Shown here piece after piece: positions 11,317 to 23,473 of a stretch of 64,000 nt of DNA; position 1 is the first letter of the stretch, and the number at the start of each line of letters is the position of its first letter. The stretch is from positions 741,352-805,351 of the forward strand of contig NZ_JACVPP010000001.1 in assembly GCF_018881815.1 (NCBI RefSeq), given 5' to 3'. The stretch comes from Polynucleobacter sp. MWH-HuK1 (GTDB lineage: Bacteria; Pseudomonadota; Gammaproteobacteria; Burkholderiales; Burkholderiaceae). Below the pieces are notes generated by a model that searched no databases, was not told where the DNA came from, and was given only the letters and a program-made list of their open reading frames with translations. The translations under genes and the position numbers were made by a program.

Positions 11317-14157
11317 TTGTACGATTGCGGTATGACTAAACATAGACTCTTGTTGGTGGACGGCTCAAGCTACCTCTATCGCGCCTTCCACGCCATGCCA
11401 GACCTCAGAAATGGGGCTGGAGAGCCCACCGGAGCCATCTACGGCATGGTTAATATGATGCGCAGGGCACGTTCTGAGCTTAAGGCTGACCATATTGCCT
11501 GTGTTTTTGATGCAAAAGGCAAAACTTTTCGTGATGAAATGTACTCTGAGTACAAGGCCCATCGCTCGCCAATGCCGGAAGACTTGATCAAGCAGATTGA
11601 GCCTATTCATGCCATTGTGAAGGCCTTGGGTTGGCCCGTTCTTATGGTGAGCGGTGTCGAGGCGGATGACGTCATTGGCACTTTGGCTTGCCAAGCCACT
11701 CAAGCTGGATGGGAAACCATTATTTCCACCGGCGATAAAGATTTAGCGCAATTGGTAAATCCTTCAGTCACTCTGATCAATACGATGACGAATGAGAAGT
11801 TAGATATTGATGGTGTAAAAGAAAAGTTTGGCGTGCCCCCCGAATTGATTGTTGATTATTTATCAATCATCGGCGATGCCGTTGATAACGTGCCTGGCGT
11901 TCCAAAAGCAGGGCCGAAGACGGCAAATAAATGGCTAGCAGAATTTGGAAACCTCGATAACTTAATGGCTAATGCCGATCAAGTTAAAGGTGTTGTTGGT
12001 GAAAATTTACGCGCTTCACTCGATTGGTTGCCGCAAGCTCGTCAACTTATTACGGTAAAAACAGATTGCGATTTATCCCCACACTTGCCTGGGCTAGACG
12101 ATTTGCATGCTAAGTCTGAAGATGCGACTTTGCTACGTGAATTATTTGAGCGTTATGCGTTTAAGACCTGGCTGCGTGATGTAGAGAAGCAGCTAACAAG
12201 AGCAGAGGATAAGGGTGAGATACCTTCTTTTGATTTGGCGGGAAGCCCAATTACCCCTTCTGAAAATACTGCGAGTGAAGAAAAAAAGACTCGCGTGATT
12301 GCAAGTACACCAACCAAAGATTTGTCACAAGAAACTCGCGACTGCCAAGACGCGATAGAGCGAAGCTATGAGTGTGTTGTCGATGAGGCTGGATTAGAGA
12401 AGTGGTTAAAAAAGATTGAGTCTTCTAGATTGACTGCGGTAGATACAGAAACTACTAGTCTCGATGCGCTTGCAGCAGAGCTTGTGGGTATTTCTTTATC
12501 GGTGCAGCCGGGCGAGGCTTGTTACATTCCTGTTGCACATCGCAACGGTGAGGTGCAACTCGATCGTGATTTGGTATTAGCGCGTATGAAAACTTGGCTA
12601 GAAAGTCCAGCGCATTTGAAGGTGGGGCAAAACTTAAAGTACGACGCTCACATCTTTGCTAATTACGGCATCACTTTAAATGGCGTTGCTTTCGACACCT
12701 TATTGGAGTCATATGTTCTCGAGTCACATCTGCCACACAATATGGATAGCTTGGCAGAGCGTCATCTAGGGATGAAAACCATTCGCTATGAAGAGGTTTG
12801 TGGCAAAGGCGTTCATCAGATTGGCTTTGACCAGGTAGATCTGAAGATTGCAACCGATTACGCGGCTGAAGATGCCGACATTACATTGCGCCTCCATCTA
12901 GAGCTCTGGCCCCAAATTCAGGAGAGCGAAGGTTTACTCTACATTTATGAGAAAGTAGAAATGCCTGCCATGCGTGTGCTCGGGGTCATGGAGCGCAATG
13001 GCATTCGGATTGATTCAGCATTGCTCGCGAAACAGGGCCAGCAGGTCGGCAAGCGCCTTTTAGAGCTCGAAGGAGAAATCCACAAGCTTGCAGGCCAACC
13101 TTTTAATATTCAGTCACCGAAGCAAATTGCTGAAATTCTGTTTGGACAGCTTGAGTTGCCGGTGATTAAAAAGACCCCATCTGGCGCACCATCTACCGAT
13201 GAAGAGGTCTTGCAAAAGCTTGCAGAGGATTACCCGCTGCCGGCGCGCATATTGGACTATCGCAGTTTGGCAAAGTTGATGTCGACCTACATTGAGAAAC
13301 TGCCACGCATGGCCGATCCCAAGACGGGTCGTGTGCATACGAATTTTTCTCAGGCTACCGCTGTTACCGGTAGATTAGCCTCAAGCGATCCAAACTTACA
13401 AAATATTCCCGTGCGTACTGAAGAGGGCAGGCGTATACGCGAGGCATTTATTCCGGCGGAAGGTTGCAAGTTATTGTCAGCCGATTACTCTCAAATTGAG
13501 CTTCGCATCATGGCACATATTGCTGAGGATGAAAATCTCTTGGCCGCTTTTAGGGATGGTAAGGATGTTCACCAGGCGACTGCTGCAGAAATCTTTGGCG
13601 TTCCTTTGGATGATGTGAATTCTGAGCAACGCCGCTACGCCAAAGTGATTAACTTTGGTTTGATCTATGGCATGAGTGCATTTGGCTTGGCGGGTAACTT
13701 GGGTATCGAGCGATCAGCCGCGCAAAACTATATTGCCAAATACTTCGATCGCTATCCAGGGGTTGCTCAATATATGGAGCGCACTCGTCTCGAAGCTAGA
13801 GAGAATGGTTATGTTGAAACTGTTTTTGGGCGTCGCCTTTGGTTGCCTGAGATTAAGGGCTCCAATGGACCTCGTCGCCAGGGAGCCGAACGTGCGGCTA
13901 TTAATGCACCAATGCAAGGTACTGCTGCAGACCTCATCAAATTAGCCATGATTGCTGTAGAAGATTGGCTTGAAAAAGAGCGGTTAAAAACGAAAATGCT
14001 GCTTCAGGTACACGATGAGTTGGTATTTGACGTGCCTTTGGATGAGATTGACCTGCTACAGGCCAAGTTGCCGGATTTAATGTGCCATGTGGCTCAACTG
14101 AGGGTGCCTTTAGTAGTTAGCATCGGGATTGGCGATAATTGGGAAGAAGCGCATTAA
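11317..14157 (+). CDS. polA: DNA polymerase I (start may be 11332)
   Basis: 5'-3' exonuclease domain, 3'-5' exonuclease, and DYSQIELRIMAH / QVHDELVFD polymerase motifs. Confidence 0.97.
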   Translation: MYDCGMTKHRLLLVDGSSYLYRAFHAMPDLRNGAGEPTGAIYGMVNMMRRARSELKADHIACVFDAKGKTFRDEMYSEYKAHRSPMPEDLIKQIEPIHAIVKALGWPVLMVSGVEADDVIGTLACQATQAGWETIISTGDKDLAQLVNPSVTLINTMTNEKLDIDGVKEKFGVPPELIVDYLSIIGDAVDNVPGVPKAGPKTANKWLAEFGNLDNLMANADQVKGVVGENLRASLDWLPQARQLITVKTDCDLSPHLPGLDDLHAKSEDATLLRELFERYAFKTWLRDVEKQLTRAEDKGEIPSFDLAGSPITPSENTASEEKKTRVIASTPTKDLSQETRDCQDAIERSYECVVDEAGLEKWLKKIESSRLTAVDTETTSLDALAAELVGISLSVQPGEACYIPVAHRNGEVQLDRDLVLARMKTWLESPAHLKVGQNLKYDAHIFANYGITLNGVAFDTLLESYVLESHLPHNMDSLAERHLGMKTIRYEEVCGKGVHQIGFDQVDLKIATDYAAEDADITLRLHLELWPQIQESEGLLYIYEKVEMPAMRVLGVMERNGIRIDSALLAKQGQQVGKRLLELEGEIHKLAGQPFNIQSPKQIAEILFGQLELPVIKKTPSGAPSTDEEVLQKLAEDYPLPARILDYRSLAKLMSTYIEKLPRMADPKTGRVHTNFSQATAVTGRLASSDPNLQNIPVRTEEGRRIREAFIPAEGCKLLSADYSQIELRIMAHIAEDENLLAAFRDGKDVHQATAAEIFGVPLDDVNSEQRRYAKVINFGLIYGMSAFGLAGNLGIERSAAQNYIAKYFDRYPGVAQYMERTRLEARENGYVETVFGRRLWLPEIKGSNGPRRQGAERAAINAPMQGTAADLIKLAMIAVEDWLEKERLKTKMLLQVHDELVFDVPLDEIDLLQAKLPDLMCHVAQLRVPLVVSIGIGDNWEEAH

Positions 14158-14204
14158 GAATCGCATCAAGAATAGTGATAAACATGCAAGTGAGGAGACA
14201 AAAA

Positions 14205-15080
14205 ATGAGTAAAGAAATTCAAAATAGTCGACGCAATTTTATGAAGACATCAGCCATTGGCGCAACCGCTCTTGGCGTAGGATTTGTAGCGGCATCTGAG
14301 CCGGTTATGGCTGCAGCCATTGAAACGGATTTCAAGGGCCTCAAAGTCGGCGAGCAGATGATTCCGGTGGGAAGCTTTCAGATGCCGGCCTATGTATCTC
14401 GTCCTGAAAAAGCAAAAGGTGCCTTACCTATTGTGATCGTAGTGAGTGAGATTTTTGGTGTTCATGAATATATTGCTGATGTCACAAGACGTTTTGCAAA
14501 AATGGGCTACCTTGCGATTGCCCCAGAATTTTTTACCCGTGCCGGAGATCCTAATACCTACGGAACAGTAGCGGAAATTCAGCAGAATATTGTTGCTAAA
14601 ACGCCTGACTCTCAGGTTTTGAATGACTTGCAGGCTGCCTTGGTTTGGGCAGGCAAAAATGGCGGTGATCTGAAAAAAGTTGGTGTGACTGGTTTCTGCT
14701 GGGGTGGCCGTATCACCTGGTTATCCGCAACTTTGCCGCAAGTTCGTGCTGGTGTAGCCTGGTATGGTCGCGTGATTGGTGAGAAGACTGAAAATAGCCC
14801 ACGTCATCCTGTCGATATTGCTGCTGATTTAAAGGCGCCAGTGCTTGGTTTATATGGCGCCGCAGATACCGGTATTTCTTTGGAGAGTGTTGAGCAAATG
14901 CGCGCCGCATTGGCACAAGCAGCCCCCAAAAATCCTGCTGCCAAAGTATCGATGATTGAAGTGTATCCAGATGCTCCGCACGCCTTCCATGCAGACTATC
15001 GCGCTACTTACCGTGAAGGCCCTGCAAAAGATGGCTGGGAAAAGTGCCTGGCTTGGTTTAAGAAAAACGGAGTAGCTTAA
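14205..15080 (+). CDS. Dienelactone hydrolase family protein with Tat-like signal
   Basis: SRRNFMKTSAIGATALGVGF leader; GFCWGG nucleophile motif; ATG at 14205 chosen over the upstream ORF start. Confidence 0.88.
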   Translation: MSKEIQNSRRNFMKTSAIGATALGVGFVAASEPVMAAAIETDFKGLKVGEQMIPVGSFQMPAYVSRPEKAKGALPIVIVVSEIFGVHEYIADVTRRFAKMGYLAIAPEFFTRAGDPNTYGTVAEIQQNIVAKTPDSQVLNDLQAALVWAGKNGGDLKKVGVTGFCWGGRITWLSATLPQVRAGVAWYGRVIGEKTENSPRHPVDIAADLKAPVLGLYGAADTGISLESVEQMRAALAQAAPKNPAAKVSMIEVYPDAPHAFHADYRATYREGPAKDGWEKCLAWFKKNGVA

Positions 15081-15085
15081 TTAGC

Positions 15086-15859
15086 ATGTCAGTTTTACAA
15101 ACCATTCTTCTGGTGACTGCATTAGCAGGTACTGCAAGCGCCCTGGTTGCTGCAAGCTGCTCGTTGGCTGTGCTCGCAAAGATGGTCAACAACATGGTGA
15201 GTTTGTCAGTAGGAATTTTGCTGGCAACTGCATTGCTTCATTCCTTACCAGAGGCATTTAGCATGGAAGGCGTAAACCCTCAGCTCTTGTTTGCTACCTT
15301 GCTTGCAGGATTGTTGGGCTTCTTCTTGCTTGAAAAAATTGCATTATTGCGTCATGACCATCACCACGAAGGTGATGGTCACCATCACCACCATGGGCAT
15401 GATGCAGAAAATGCAGGACGTAGTGGCTGGATGATATTGGTTGGCGATGGTATTCACAATTTTGTCGATGGTATCTTGATTGCAGCGGCTTTTATGGCGG
15501 ATTATCAAGTAGGAATCTTTACTGCTATTGCGATCATTGCCCATGAGATTCCTCAGGAGATCGGCGATTTCATTGTGTTGCTCAATGCGGGATTCTCACG
15601 CGCACGAGCCCTGCTCTACAACTTCATCTGTGGCTTAGCAGCGGTTTTTGGTGGGGTTTTGGCATATTTCTTTTTGGAGCGAGCGCATGCAGCAATGCCG
15701 TATTTGCTCGTCATTGCATCTAGCAGCTTTATTTATATTGCAGTGAGTGATCTGATTCCGCAAATGCACCGTCGCCCACATTGGGTTGAGTCATTGCGCC
15801 AAACAATTTTGATTGCTTGCGGCGTAGGGTTTGTTGTCCTGCTCTCTCTGCTGCATTAA
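15086..15859 (+). CDS. ZIP-family metal transporter
   Basis: His-rich loop HDHHHEGDGHHHHHGHD; HNFVDGILIA and HEIPQEIGDF motifs. Confidence 0.92.
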   Translation: MSVLQTILLVTALAGTASALVAASCSLAVLAKMVNNMVSLSVGILLATALLHSLPEAFSMEGVNPQLLFATLLAGLLGFFLLEKIALLRHDHHHEGDGHHHHHGHDAENAGRSGWMILVGDGIHNFVDGILIAAAFMADYQVGIFTAIAIIAHEIPQEIGDFIVLLNAGFSRARALLYNFICGLAAVFGGVLAYFFLERAHAAMPYLLVIASSSFIYIAVSDLIPQMHRRPHWVESLRQTILIACGVGFVVLLSLLH

Positions 15860-15872
15860 TACAAAAATACAT

Positions 15873-16703
15873 TTAGAGCTCAACCGGCCTTTTGGGGTCA
15901 GCACACCATTCACTCCAGCTGCCCGCGTAAAGACGTGAACCTTTAAATCCAGCCAGTTCCATAGCCAGAAGATTATGGCAAGCAGTCACTCCGGATCCAC
16001 ACTGGTGAATGATTTCAGATGCTTTTGTTGTACCAAGACTTTCTGAAAATTCTTTAAACAATTGCTCCGGGGTTTTAAAAGCAGTGGCATTGAGATTATT
16101 TTTAAAGAAGCGATTCATTGCTCCCGGTATATGCCCACCTACGGGATCTAGTGTTTCGTTTTGACCATGGAAGCGATCTTCAGATCTCGCATCAATAATT
16201 TTATTTTTCTTTGTTTCTAGATTGGCTTCAACCTCATCGACTAAAACCAATCCTGCATAAGGCATTGGTGCAATGGCTTGATTACAGGGGGTTGGTGCTC
16301 TGGGTATGGATCCCATAGGACCATTCCAGGCATCTAAGCCACCATCTAAAACGCGAACATTGGCATGACCGGTTGATTTAAGCATCCACCATAGGCGGCT
16401 TGCGTATACGGAGCCTTGTTTGTCATAGGCAACCACTAATGTGTTTGGGCTGATGCCTAGTCGGGCTTTTGTTTTGGCCCAAGCTTCTGGGCTTGGAAGG
16501 GGGTGACGACCGTTGGCGCCAGTTTTATCGCCTGATAAATCTTTATCTAAATCGATATAAATCGCGCCCGGGATATGACTTTCTCCGTAAGATTTTCTGC
16601 CAATCAAAGGATCGACTAAATCAAAACGGCAATCACAGAGCAAGACGTTCTCGCCACTGTTAATGATTTCTTCTAACTGGTTAGCTGAGATCAGAGGAGT
16701 CAT
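15873..16703 (-). CDS. Thiosulfate/3-mercaptopyruvate sulfurtransferase
   Basis: Two rhodanese domains; HQCGSGVTACHNLLAM active-site loop. Confidence 0.88.
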   Translation of the reverse strand: MTPLISANQLEEIINSGENVLLCDCRFDLVDPLIGRKSYGESHIPGAIYIDLDKDLSGDKTGANGRHPLPSPEAWAKTKARLGISPNTLVVAYDKQGSVYASRLWWMLKSTGHANVRVLDGGLDAWNGPMGSIPRAPTPCNQAIAPMPYAGLVLVDEVEANLETKKNKIIDARSEDRFHGQNETLDPVGGHIPGAMNRFFKNNLNATAFKTPEQLFKEFSESLGTTKASEIIHQCGSGVTACHNLLAMELAGFKGSRLYAGSWSEWCADPKRPVEL

Positions 16704-16760
16704 GATGCTTCCTATCTTTAGTGACGAGAGAATTAGATAAAGCCGTAATACCTTATTTGA

Positions 16761-17876
16761 TTATGCGCCCTTGAAATTCATGACGCGGCGATACCATTCA
16801 TGAAAATGTTGCATACCATCTTCCATTGGACTTTGATATGGGCCCACCTCATTAATGCCGCGAGCTAAAAGAGCGGCGCGTCCTTGATCCATGCGCTCTG
16901 CGATTTCATCATCCTCGATGCATGTTTCCATGTAGGCGGCACGTTCCGCTTCAACAAACTCGCGCTCGAAAAGAGCAATTTCTTCGGGATAGTAAAACTC
17001 GACAATGTTGCGAGTTTTGCCTGGACCCATTGGATGTAATGTTGACACGCAGAGGACTCCTGGATACCACTCCACCATCACATTGGGATAGTAGGTAAGC
17101 CAGATAGCGCCATGGCGCGGGGTTTTACCGTCAAATTGACGCAGCACCGCTTCGTGCCAATTGCGATAGGTTGGTGAGCCTGGGTTCTGTAGATCTTTGT
17201 GAATACCAACTGTTTGTACGCTATGCCAATCGCCAAATTCCCAACGTAGATCTTCGCAAGAAACAAACTTGCCTAAGCCTGGATGAAATGGCACGACGTG
17301 ATAGTCCTCGAGATACACTTCAATGAATGTTTTCCAGTTGTAATTGCACTCATGCACTTCTACATGATCCAAAATATAACCATCAAATTTGAGATCGTCA
17401 GCTACACCAAGTTTTGTAAGATCAGTGCGAACATTGCGTGGACCTTCAAACAATAAACCTTGCCAATTTTGTAAAGGAGATTTACCAAGATTCAGACAAG
17501 GCTTATCTTCAAAGTGTGGGGCGCCCAATAGATTGCCACCCAAATCATAGGTCCAGCGATGTAATGGACACACAATATTGTCTGCTTTGCCGCGACCATT
17601 GAGCATGAGTGCCTGGCGATGACGGCAAACATTGGAAAGTAGTTCAACACCAGATTCATTGCGAACGAGGATGCGACCTTCGTTTTCTGCGCTTAAGGTT
17701 TGATAGGAGCCAACTTCAGGCACCATGAGTTCGTGGCCAACATAGCCAGGACCCCGCTTAAAAAGCAGTTCAATTTCCCGCTGATACAAGTCAGCGTCAA
17801 AATATGCCGAAACCGGCAGTTGTAAATTGGACGGCGCAAGCTGCTGCGCGGTAGCCAGATTAGTCATTCTCCCCAC
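16761..17876 (-). CDS. Rieske-type aromatic ring-hydroxylating dioxygenase alpha-subunit-like protein
   Basis: CRHRQALML...CPLHRWTYDLGG Rieske motif; DYHVVPFHPGL catalytic domain. Confidence 0.88.
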   Translation of the reverse strand: MGRMTNLATAQQLAPSNLQLPVSAYFDADLYQREIELLFKRGPGYVGHELMVPEVGSYQTLSAENEGRILVRNESGVELLSNVCRHRQALMLNGRGKADNIVCPLHRWTYDLGGNLLGAPHFEDKPCLNLGKSPLQNWQGLLFEGPRNVRTDLTKLGVADDLKFDGYILDHVEVHECNYNWKTFIEVYLEDYHVVPFHPGLGKFVSCEDLRWEFGDWHSVQTVGIHKDLQNPGSPTYRNWHEAVLRQFDGKTPRHGAIWLTYYPNVMVEWYPGVLCVSTLHPMGPGKTRNIVEFYYPEEIALFEREFVEAERAAYMETCIEDDEIAERMDQGRAALLARGINEVGPYQSPMEDGMQHFHEWYRRVMNFKGA

Positions 17877-18029
17877 CCCCGAAAACGTCAGCCGAAGCTA
17901 AGCGGAATAACCAATCCAACCATCGACGGATCGATATTGGAAAGGAAGGGATGGATTATACCCATCCAAAGGGCTTCTCGCTTTAATATGTAGGGCTATC
18001 CATGTGGGAAATACTAGGGAAATAAGCTT

Positions 18030-18263
18030 ATGGCAACCAAGAAGTCAGAGAGTTCAAAATCCGGTCTAGAGATTCAAATTGACCCAGATTTGCGCTATGA
18101 ACAAGCTGTTAAGGAGTTGGAAAAGCTCATTTCTGACATGGAATCTGGAAAATTTTCACTAGAAGAAACTTTGCTGGCATATCAACGTGGTGCAGCTTTG
18201 TTAAAACACTGTCAGGGCATGTTGGCTCAAGTTGAGCAGCAGGTTCGCGTGTTTGAGGCTTGA
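18030..18263 (+). CDS. xseB: Exodeoxyribonuclease VII small subunit
   Basis: YEQAVKELEKLISDMESGKFSLEETLLAYQRGAALLKHCQ; upstream of ispA. Confidence 0.93.
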   Translation: MATKKSESSKSGLEIQIDPDLRYEQAVKELEKLISDMESGKFSLEETLLAYQRGAALLKHCQGMLAQVEQQVRVFEA

Positions 18264-19165
18264 TGAATACTGCTTTTCAATTTCAACAGTGGGTTAGTTC
18301 GCAATCTAAGCGAACAGAGTTCGCCTTAGACCACTTGCTTGATTCTGCTCAAACCATCCCTCATCGTTTGCATGAGGCGATGCGCTATGCAGCACAGGGT
18401 GGTGGCAAACGTATACGACCACTACTGGTTTATGCGGCGGGTCAACTGGCCGATCAGTCAGATGTAGCGCAGGCCGAGTCTTTGGATGCGGCTGCTGTTG
18501 CGATTGAATGTATTCATGCTTACTCATTGGTGCATGATGATTTGCCTTGTATGGATGACGATGATTTACGTCGTGGTCGTCCAACAGTTCACAAAGCTTT
18601 TGATGAGGCAACCGCTCTATTGGTTGGAGATGCATTACAAACCCGTGCTTTTGAAATTCTTGCCAATGCAAACTGCGATGCGCAGGTGCGCTTAAAAATG
18701 ATTGCTGCTTTAGCGTCTGCCTCGGGATCGCGCGGTATGGCTGGTGGCCAAGCAATTGATTTGGAGAGCGTTGGTAAAAAGTTAGATCTTCCAGGTTTAA
18801 AGCAAATGCATGCCATGAAGACGGGTGCTTTGTTGTCCTGTGCAGTGGAATTGGGGGGTATTTGTGCGCACCTAAGCCCCGCACAAATGGCTCATCTCGC
18901 AAGTTATGCAAAAGCCCTTGGATTGGCATTTCAGATTGTGGATGATGTGTTGGATGTCACTGCGGATAGTCAGACATTGGGCAAAACCGCTGGCAAAGAC
19001 GCAGCCGCTAATAAGCCCACCTATGTGACCTTGATGGGTTTAGACTATGCGCAGAAGCAGGCTAAAGAGCTACAAGAGGTAGCGATCACCAGCTTAGATA
19101 GTTTTGGCGCATCAGCGCAGGCATTAAAAGATTTGGCTCTCTTGGTTGTCAATCGCGGTAAATAA
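18260..19165 (+). CDS. ispA: Polyprenyl (farnesyl diphosphate) synthase
   Basis: [35 protein letters not shown] motifs. Confidence 0.93.
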   Translation: MMNTAFQFQQWVSSQSKRTEFALDHLLDSAQTIPHRLHEAMRYAAQGGGKRIRPLLVYAAGQLADQSDVAQAESLDAAAVAIECIHAYSLVHDDLPCMDDDDLRRGRPTVHKAFDEATALLVGDALQTRAFEILANANCDAQVRLKMIAALASASGSRGMAGGQAIDLESVGKKLDLPGLKQMHAMKTGALLSCAVELGGICAHLSPAQMAHLASYAKALGLAFQIVDDVLDVTADSQTLGKTAGKDAAANKPTYVTLMGLDYAQKQAKELQEVAITSLDSFGASAQALKDLALLVVNRGK

Positions 19166-19209
19166 GAGAGCGACAAAAGAAATACATTGGTACGGATTAT
19201 TTAGATTCA

Positions 19210-21111
19210 ATGACTTTACATTCCATTAACTCACCTGACGATCTCAAAAAACTCTCACGCGAAGAGCTTCCTGCCTTGGCGGATGAGTTGCGCGAGTTTG
19301 TATTGGATTCTGTTTCTAAAACCGGCGGGCATCTATCCTCTAATTTGGGTACGGTAGAGTTGTCGATTGCCTTGCATTACGTCTTCGATACGCCTGAAGA
19401 TCGTATTGTTTGGGATGTAGGTCATCAAAGTTATCCGCACAAAATCTTGACGGGTCGTCGTGAGCGTATGAATACCTTACGTCAGTACAAGGGGCTTTCT
19501 GGATTTCCACACCGCGCTGAAAGTGAGTTTGATGCATTTGGTACTGGGCACTCATCCACCAGCATCTCTGCAGCGATGGGTATGGCTCGTGCATTTCAAA
19601 CTAAAGGCGAGCGACATGTTGCTGTAGCTGTCATTGGCGATAGCGCGATGACCGGTGGCATGGCTTTCGAAGCGATGAACAATGCTGGTGTGTATGACGA
19701 TTTACCGCTTGTGGTGATTTTGAACGACAACGATATGTCGATCTCCCCAGCAGTGGGTGCACTCAATCGTCATCTAGCAAGACTACTGAGTGGCAATATT
19801 TACTCGGCAACTAAAAAAGGTATTGATAGCGTTTTATCTATTGCACCACCTCTACGTGAGTTCGCTAAACGCCTTGAGGATCATGCCAAAGGCATGGTGT
19901 CTCCATCCACTATTTTTCAAGAGTTTGGATTCAATTATTTTGGTCCTATTGACGGCCATGATTTAGATGCCTTGATTCCAATGCTGCAAAACGTTCGTCG
20001 TTTGGCGCTTGAAGGGCGAGGCCCACAGTTTTTGCATGTAGTGACTAAAAAAGGTCAGGGTTATGAGTTGGCTGAGGCGGATCCAGTGCTGTATCACGGT
20101 CCAAGTAAATTCAATCCAGAGGAGGGTGTCAAGAAGTCTGCTGCCAGCAAGAAAACCTTTACTCAAATATTTGGTGAGTGGTTATGCGATATGGCGCACG
20201 CTGATCCATTATTGGTTGGCATTACTCCAGCGATGCGCGAAGGTTCTGGCTTAGTTGAATTTGAAAAGAATTTTCCCAAGCGTTACTACGACGTCGGTAT
20301 TGCTGAGCAACATGCTGTGACCTTTGCGGCTGGTATGGCTTGTGAAGGTATGAAGCCAGTGGTGGCAATATATTCCACTTTCCTGCAGCGTGCCTACGAT
20401 CAACTTATTCATGATGTCGCATTGCAAGATTTGCCAGTACTGTTTGCATTAGATCGTGCAGGCTTAGTGGGTGCTGATGGCGCCACTCATGCTGGTGCAT
20501 ACGATATCCCATTCTTGCGTTGCATTCCTAATATGTTGGTTTTGACTCCAGCTGATGAAGCGGAGTGCCGTGATTTATTAACTACTGCATTCCATCAGCC
20601 GCATCCAAGTGCAGTTCGCTACCCACGTGGCGCAGGTATTGGCACAGCACCTTCAAAAGAATTGCGCACTTTGCCATTAGGTAAGGGTGAGGTTTGTCGT
20701 AAATCTACTGCACCTTCTGGTCAACGTGTAGCGATTTTGGCGTTTGGTACCTTGCTTTATTCTGCTCTAGAAGTAGCTGAGGGCATTAATGCCACCGTTG
20801 CCAATATGCGTTTTGTGAAACCACTGGATGTAGATTTGATTCAATCCTTGGCAGCCGATCACGACTATTTTGTGACTGTTGAAGATGGTGCAATTGCTGG
20901 TGGTGCTGGTAGTGCTTGTTTGGAGGCACTATCCAAACTCGGAATCAATAAGCCCCTCCTGCAATTAGGTCTTCCTGATGAATTTATTGAGCATGGCGAC
21001 TATAGCCTGCTAATGACCAGGTGTGGCTTGGATGTGGAGGGCATTGCCAACTCCATCAAACAACGTTTTCCAGCGGTATTGAGCCAAAATTCTGTGCTTT
21101 CAGGCAAATAA
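19210..21111 (+). CDS. dxs: 1-deoxy-D-xylulose-5-phosphate synthase
   Basis: [23 protein letters not shown]; full-length; xseB-ispA-dxs order. Confidence 0.97.
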   Translation: MTLHSINSPDDLKKLSREELPALADELREFVLDSVSKTGGHLSSNLGTVELSIALHYVFDTPEDRIVWDVGHQSYPHKILTGRRERMNTLRQYKGLSGFPHRAESEFDAFGTGHSSTSISAAMGMARAFQTKGERHVAVAVIGDSAMTGGMAFEAMNNAGVYDDLPLVVILNDNDMSISPAVGALNRHLARLLSGNIYSATKKGIDSVLSIAPPLREFAKRLEDHAKGMVSPSTIFQEFGFNYFGPIDGHDLDALIPMLQNVRRLALEGRGPQFLHVVTKKGQGYELAEADPVLYHGPSKFNPEEGVKKSAASKKTFTQIFGEWLCDMAHADPLLVGITPAMREGSGLVEFEKNFPKRYYDVGIAEQHAVTFAAGMACEGMKPVVAIYSTFLQRAYDQLIHDVALQDLPVLFALDRAGLVGADGATHAGAYDIPFLRCIPNMLVLTPADEAECRDLLTTAFHQPHPSAVRYPRGAGIGTAPSKELRTLPLGKGEVCRKSTAPSGQRVAILAFGTLLYSALEVAEGINATVANMRFVKPLDVDLIQSLAADHDYFVTVEDGAIAGGAGSACLEALSKLGINKPLLQLGLPDEFIEHGDYSLLMTRCGLDVEGIANSIKQRFPAVLSQNSVLSGK

Positions 21112-21118
21112 GCCTGTT

Positions 21119-21964
21119 TTGCCTGAAAATAGAGCTATGAATGACATGAACCCTGCTTTTTTAAAGCCTAGCGCAATGCCTGATGTGCAATCCACTTTGG
21201 ATGAGCGCGCTTTGCCAATTGAGCAGGTAGGAATTCGTGGCGTGCGTCATCCGCTGACGATACGTAGCAAGACCGGCAACTTTCCATCTGTTGGTACTTT
21301 TGAGATGGATGTTGCTTTGCCTGCGCATGTGAAGGGCACGCACATGTCGCGCTTCATGGCTTTATTACAAAAGCAAGATATCGCAGTTGATAGCACTTCA
21401 GTGGTAGCAATGGTTCGTGAAATGCTGCCATTGCTAGATGCCAAAGAAGGACATGTGCAATTTACATATACTCACTTTGTAAAAAAAGCAGCGCCAGTAT
21501 CTGGCGTGGAAAGCTTAATGGATTACGAAGTGACCTGGATGGCCACTGCTAAACAAAATGACAATGGCAGTGCTGATGTGAAATTAGGCTTGCGTGCGCA
21601 AGTTCCAGTCATGAGTTTGTGTCCTTGTTCAAAAGAGATCTCTGATTTTGGTGCTCATAATCAGCGTTCGCATGTAACGATGTCTGTCGTGCTCGACACT
21701 GAAACAAAAATGACGGTAGAGGATTTGGTCACCGCTGCAGAGAGCGAAGCATCTAGCGAATTGTGGGGTTTACTCAAGCGCCCTGACGAGAAGTGGGTAA
21801 CAGAGCGCTCTTACAGTAATCCCAAATTCGTAGAAGATTTAGTACGTGATGTGGCTGGCAACCTTAAGGCGGATCAGCGTATCCAGTCTTTTGTAGTAGA
21901 GGCTGAGAACTTTGAGTCTATTCACAATCACAGTGCATTTGCCCGCATCAGTCATAAGAAATAA
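21119..21964 (+). CDS. folE2: GTP cyclohydrolase FolE2
   Basis: [22 protein letters not shown] motif; COG1469-type sequence. Confidence 0.92.
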   Translation: MPENRAMNDMNPAFLKPSAMPDVQSTLDERALPIEQVGIRGVRHPLTIRSKTGNFPSVGTFEMDVALPAHVKGTHMSRFMALLQKQDIAVDSTSVVAMVREMLPLLDAKEGHVQFTYTHFVKKAAPVSGVESLMDYEVTWMATAKQNDNGSADVKLGLRAQVPVMSLCPCSKEISDFGAHNQRSHVTMSVVLDTETKMTVEDLVTAAESEASSELWGLLKRPDEKWVTERSYSNPKFVEDLVRDVAGNLKADQRIQSFVVEAENFESIHNHSAFARISHKK

Positions 21965-21988
21965 GCTGTAACTCTATAAGTCAGTCTC

Positions 21989-23062
21989 TTAGACCAAGTT
22001 ATTGCTTTGCAAATCCCAGCGGGGTTTGATATCAAAGGCCCCAGATGTTGTGGAGCCATTATTTTTGGCTAGCATTCTTAGCGCTCCAGCAAAAGCAATC
22101 ATCACACCGTTATCAGTACATAGTTCTAGTGGTGGGTAGTGCACTTCAAAACCATTACGCGCAGCTTTTTCATTTAATGCGCTACGCAGCTGCAAATTGG
22201 CACCGACTCCACCAGCAAGTACTAGATGTTTACAACCAGTTTGCTTGAGCGCTTTTTCAGACTTATTCACCAACACTGCAACAATCGCATCGACAAAAGA
22301 TCTGGCGAGGTCCGCATGAAACTGCGTTACTTCAGATGTATCGGTAATCTTTTTATCCTCAAACTTCTTAACTTGATTGAGAACGGCAGTTTTTAATCCT
22401 GAAAAAGAAAAATCCAAATCACCTGAATGCAACATCGGCTTTGGTAAGTCAAAAATACCGGAGCGTCCTTGTTCGGCTAGTTTAGAAATTGCAGCACCAC
22501 CGGGGTAATCGAGTCCGAGTAATTTCGCGGTCTTATCAAAAGCTTCGCCTGCTGCGTCATCTAAGGTTTCGCCCAGAAGTTCATACTGCCCAATGCCGGA
22601 GACTTTCATGAGCTGGGTATGGCCGCCCGATACCAGAAGGGCAATAAATGGAAATTGAGGGGCTGTTTGACCCAAAAGCGGTGAAAGTAGATGTCCCTCC
22701 AGGTGATGGACCCCAATTGAGGGCAAATTAAGGCCTTGAGCAAGGGATTTGGCAAAAGCACTGCCCACCAGAAGGGCGCCTGCCAGTCCCGGGCCTTGGG
22801 TGAAGGCGACGGCATCAATATCGGTCAATTTGAGCCCAGATTGGGCTAAAGATTGGTCTAAAAGGGGTAAAACACGGCGAATGTGGTCGCGGGAGGCTAA
22901 TTCTGGGACTACGCCCCCATAGTCCCGGTGCATGGCGATCTGGGAGTGCAAACCCTGGCCCAGTATGCCCTCGAAGGCCGGTTTACCCTTTTCCCAAGGG
23001 GCGGTGTTGTATAAAGCCACCCCAGTCTCGTCACAAGAAGTTTCTATTCCTAAAACAATCAT
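21989..23062 (-). CDS. tsaD: tRNA threonylcarbamoyladenosine modification protein TsaD
   Basis: [28 protein letters not shown] metal-binding motif. Confidence 0.97.
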   Translation of the reverse strand: MIVLGIETSCDETGVALYNTAPWEKGKPAFEGILGQGLHSQIAMHRDYGGVVPELASRDHIRRVLPLLDQSLAQSGLKLTDIDAVAFTQGPGLAGALLVGSAFAKSLAQGLNLPSIGVHHLEGHLLSPLLGQTAPQFPFIALLVSGGHTQLMKVSGIGQYELLGETLDDAAGEAFDKTAKLLGLDYPGGAAISKLAEQGRSGIFDLPKPMLHSGDLDFSFSGLKTAVLNQVKKFEDKKITDTSEVTQFHADLARSFVDAIVAVLVNKSEKALKQTGCKHLVLAGGVGANLQLRSALNEKAARNGFEVHYPPLELCTDNGVMIAFAGALRMLAKNNGSTTSGAFDIKPRWDLQSNNLV

Positions 23063-23139
23063 TTTTTCGCTTGGTCGTGCTAGAATCGCAATTCAGTTAA
23101 TTTTTCGATATTTTTCGAGCATATACGAGTTAAACAAGT

Positions 23140-23352
23140 ATGACTACAGTCCGCCTCCGCGAAAACGAACCATTTGAAGTGGCATTGCGCCGTTTCAAGC
23201 GCACCATTGAAAAGAATGGCCTTTTGACAGACTTGCGTGCACGCGAGTTCTACGAGAAGCCAACGGCTGAGCGTAAGCGTAAGAAGGCTGCAGCTGCTAA
23301 GCGCCATTACAAGCGCATTCGCAGCCAAATGTTGCCTAAGAAGCTTTACTAA
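23140..23352 (+). CDS. rpsU: 30S ribosomal protein S21
   Basis: [46 protein letters not shown]. Confidence 0.98.
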   Translation: MTTVRLRENEPFEVALRRFKRTIEKNGLLTDLRAREFYEKPTAERKRKKAAAAKRHYKRIRSQMLPKKLY

Positions 23353-23388
23353 TAGAATTTAAAAGCTCTCTTCACCGAGAAGCTTTGA

Positions 23389-23420
23389 AACCCGCTGACG
23401 GTGAAACGCAGCGGGTTTTT
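23389..23420 (+). terminator. Intrinsic terminator downstream of rpsU
   Basis: aacccgct...agcgggttttt hairpin with T tract. Confidence 0.75.
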
Positions 23421-23473
23421 GCTTTTTGAATCGCCAAACAAAGCTAGATATATTCAACACTAGGAATCAAGCC

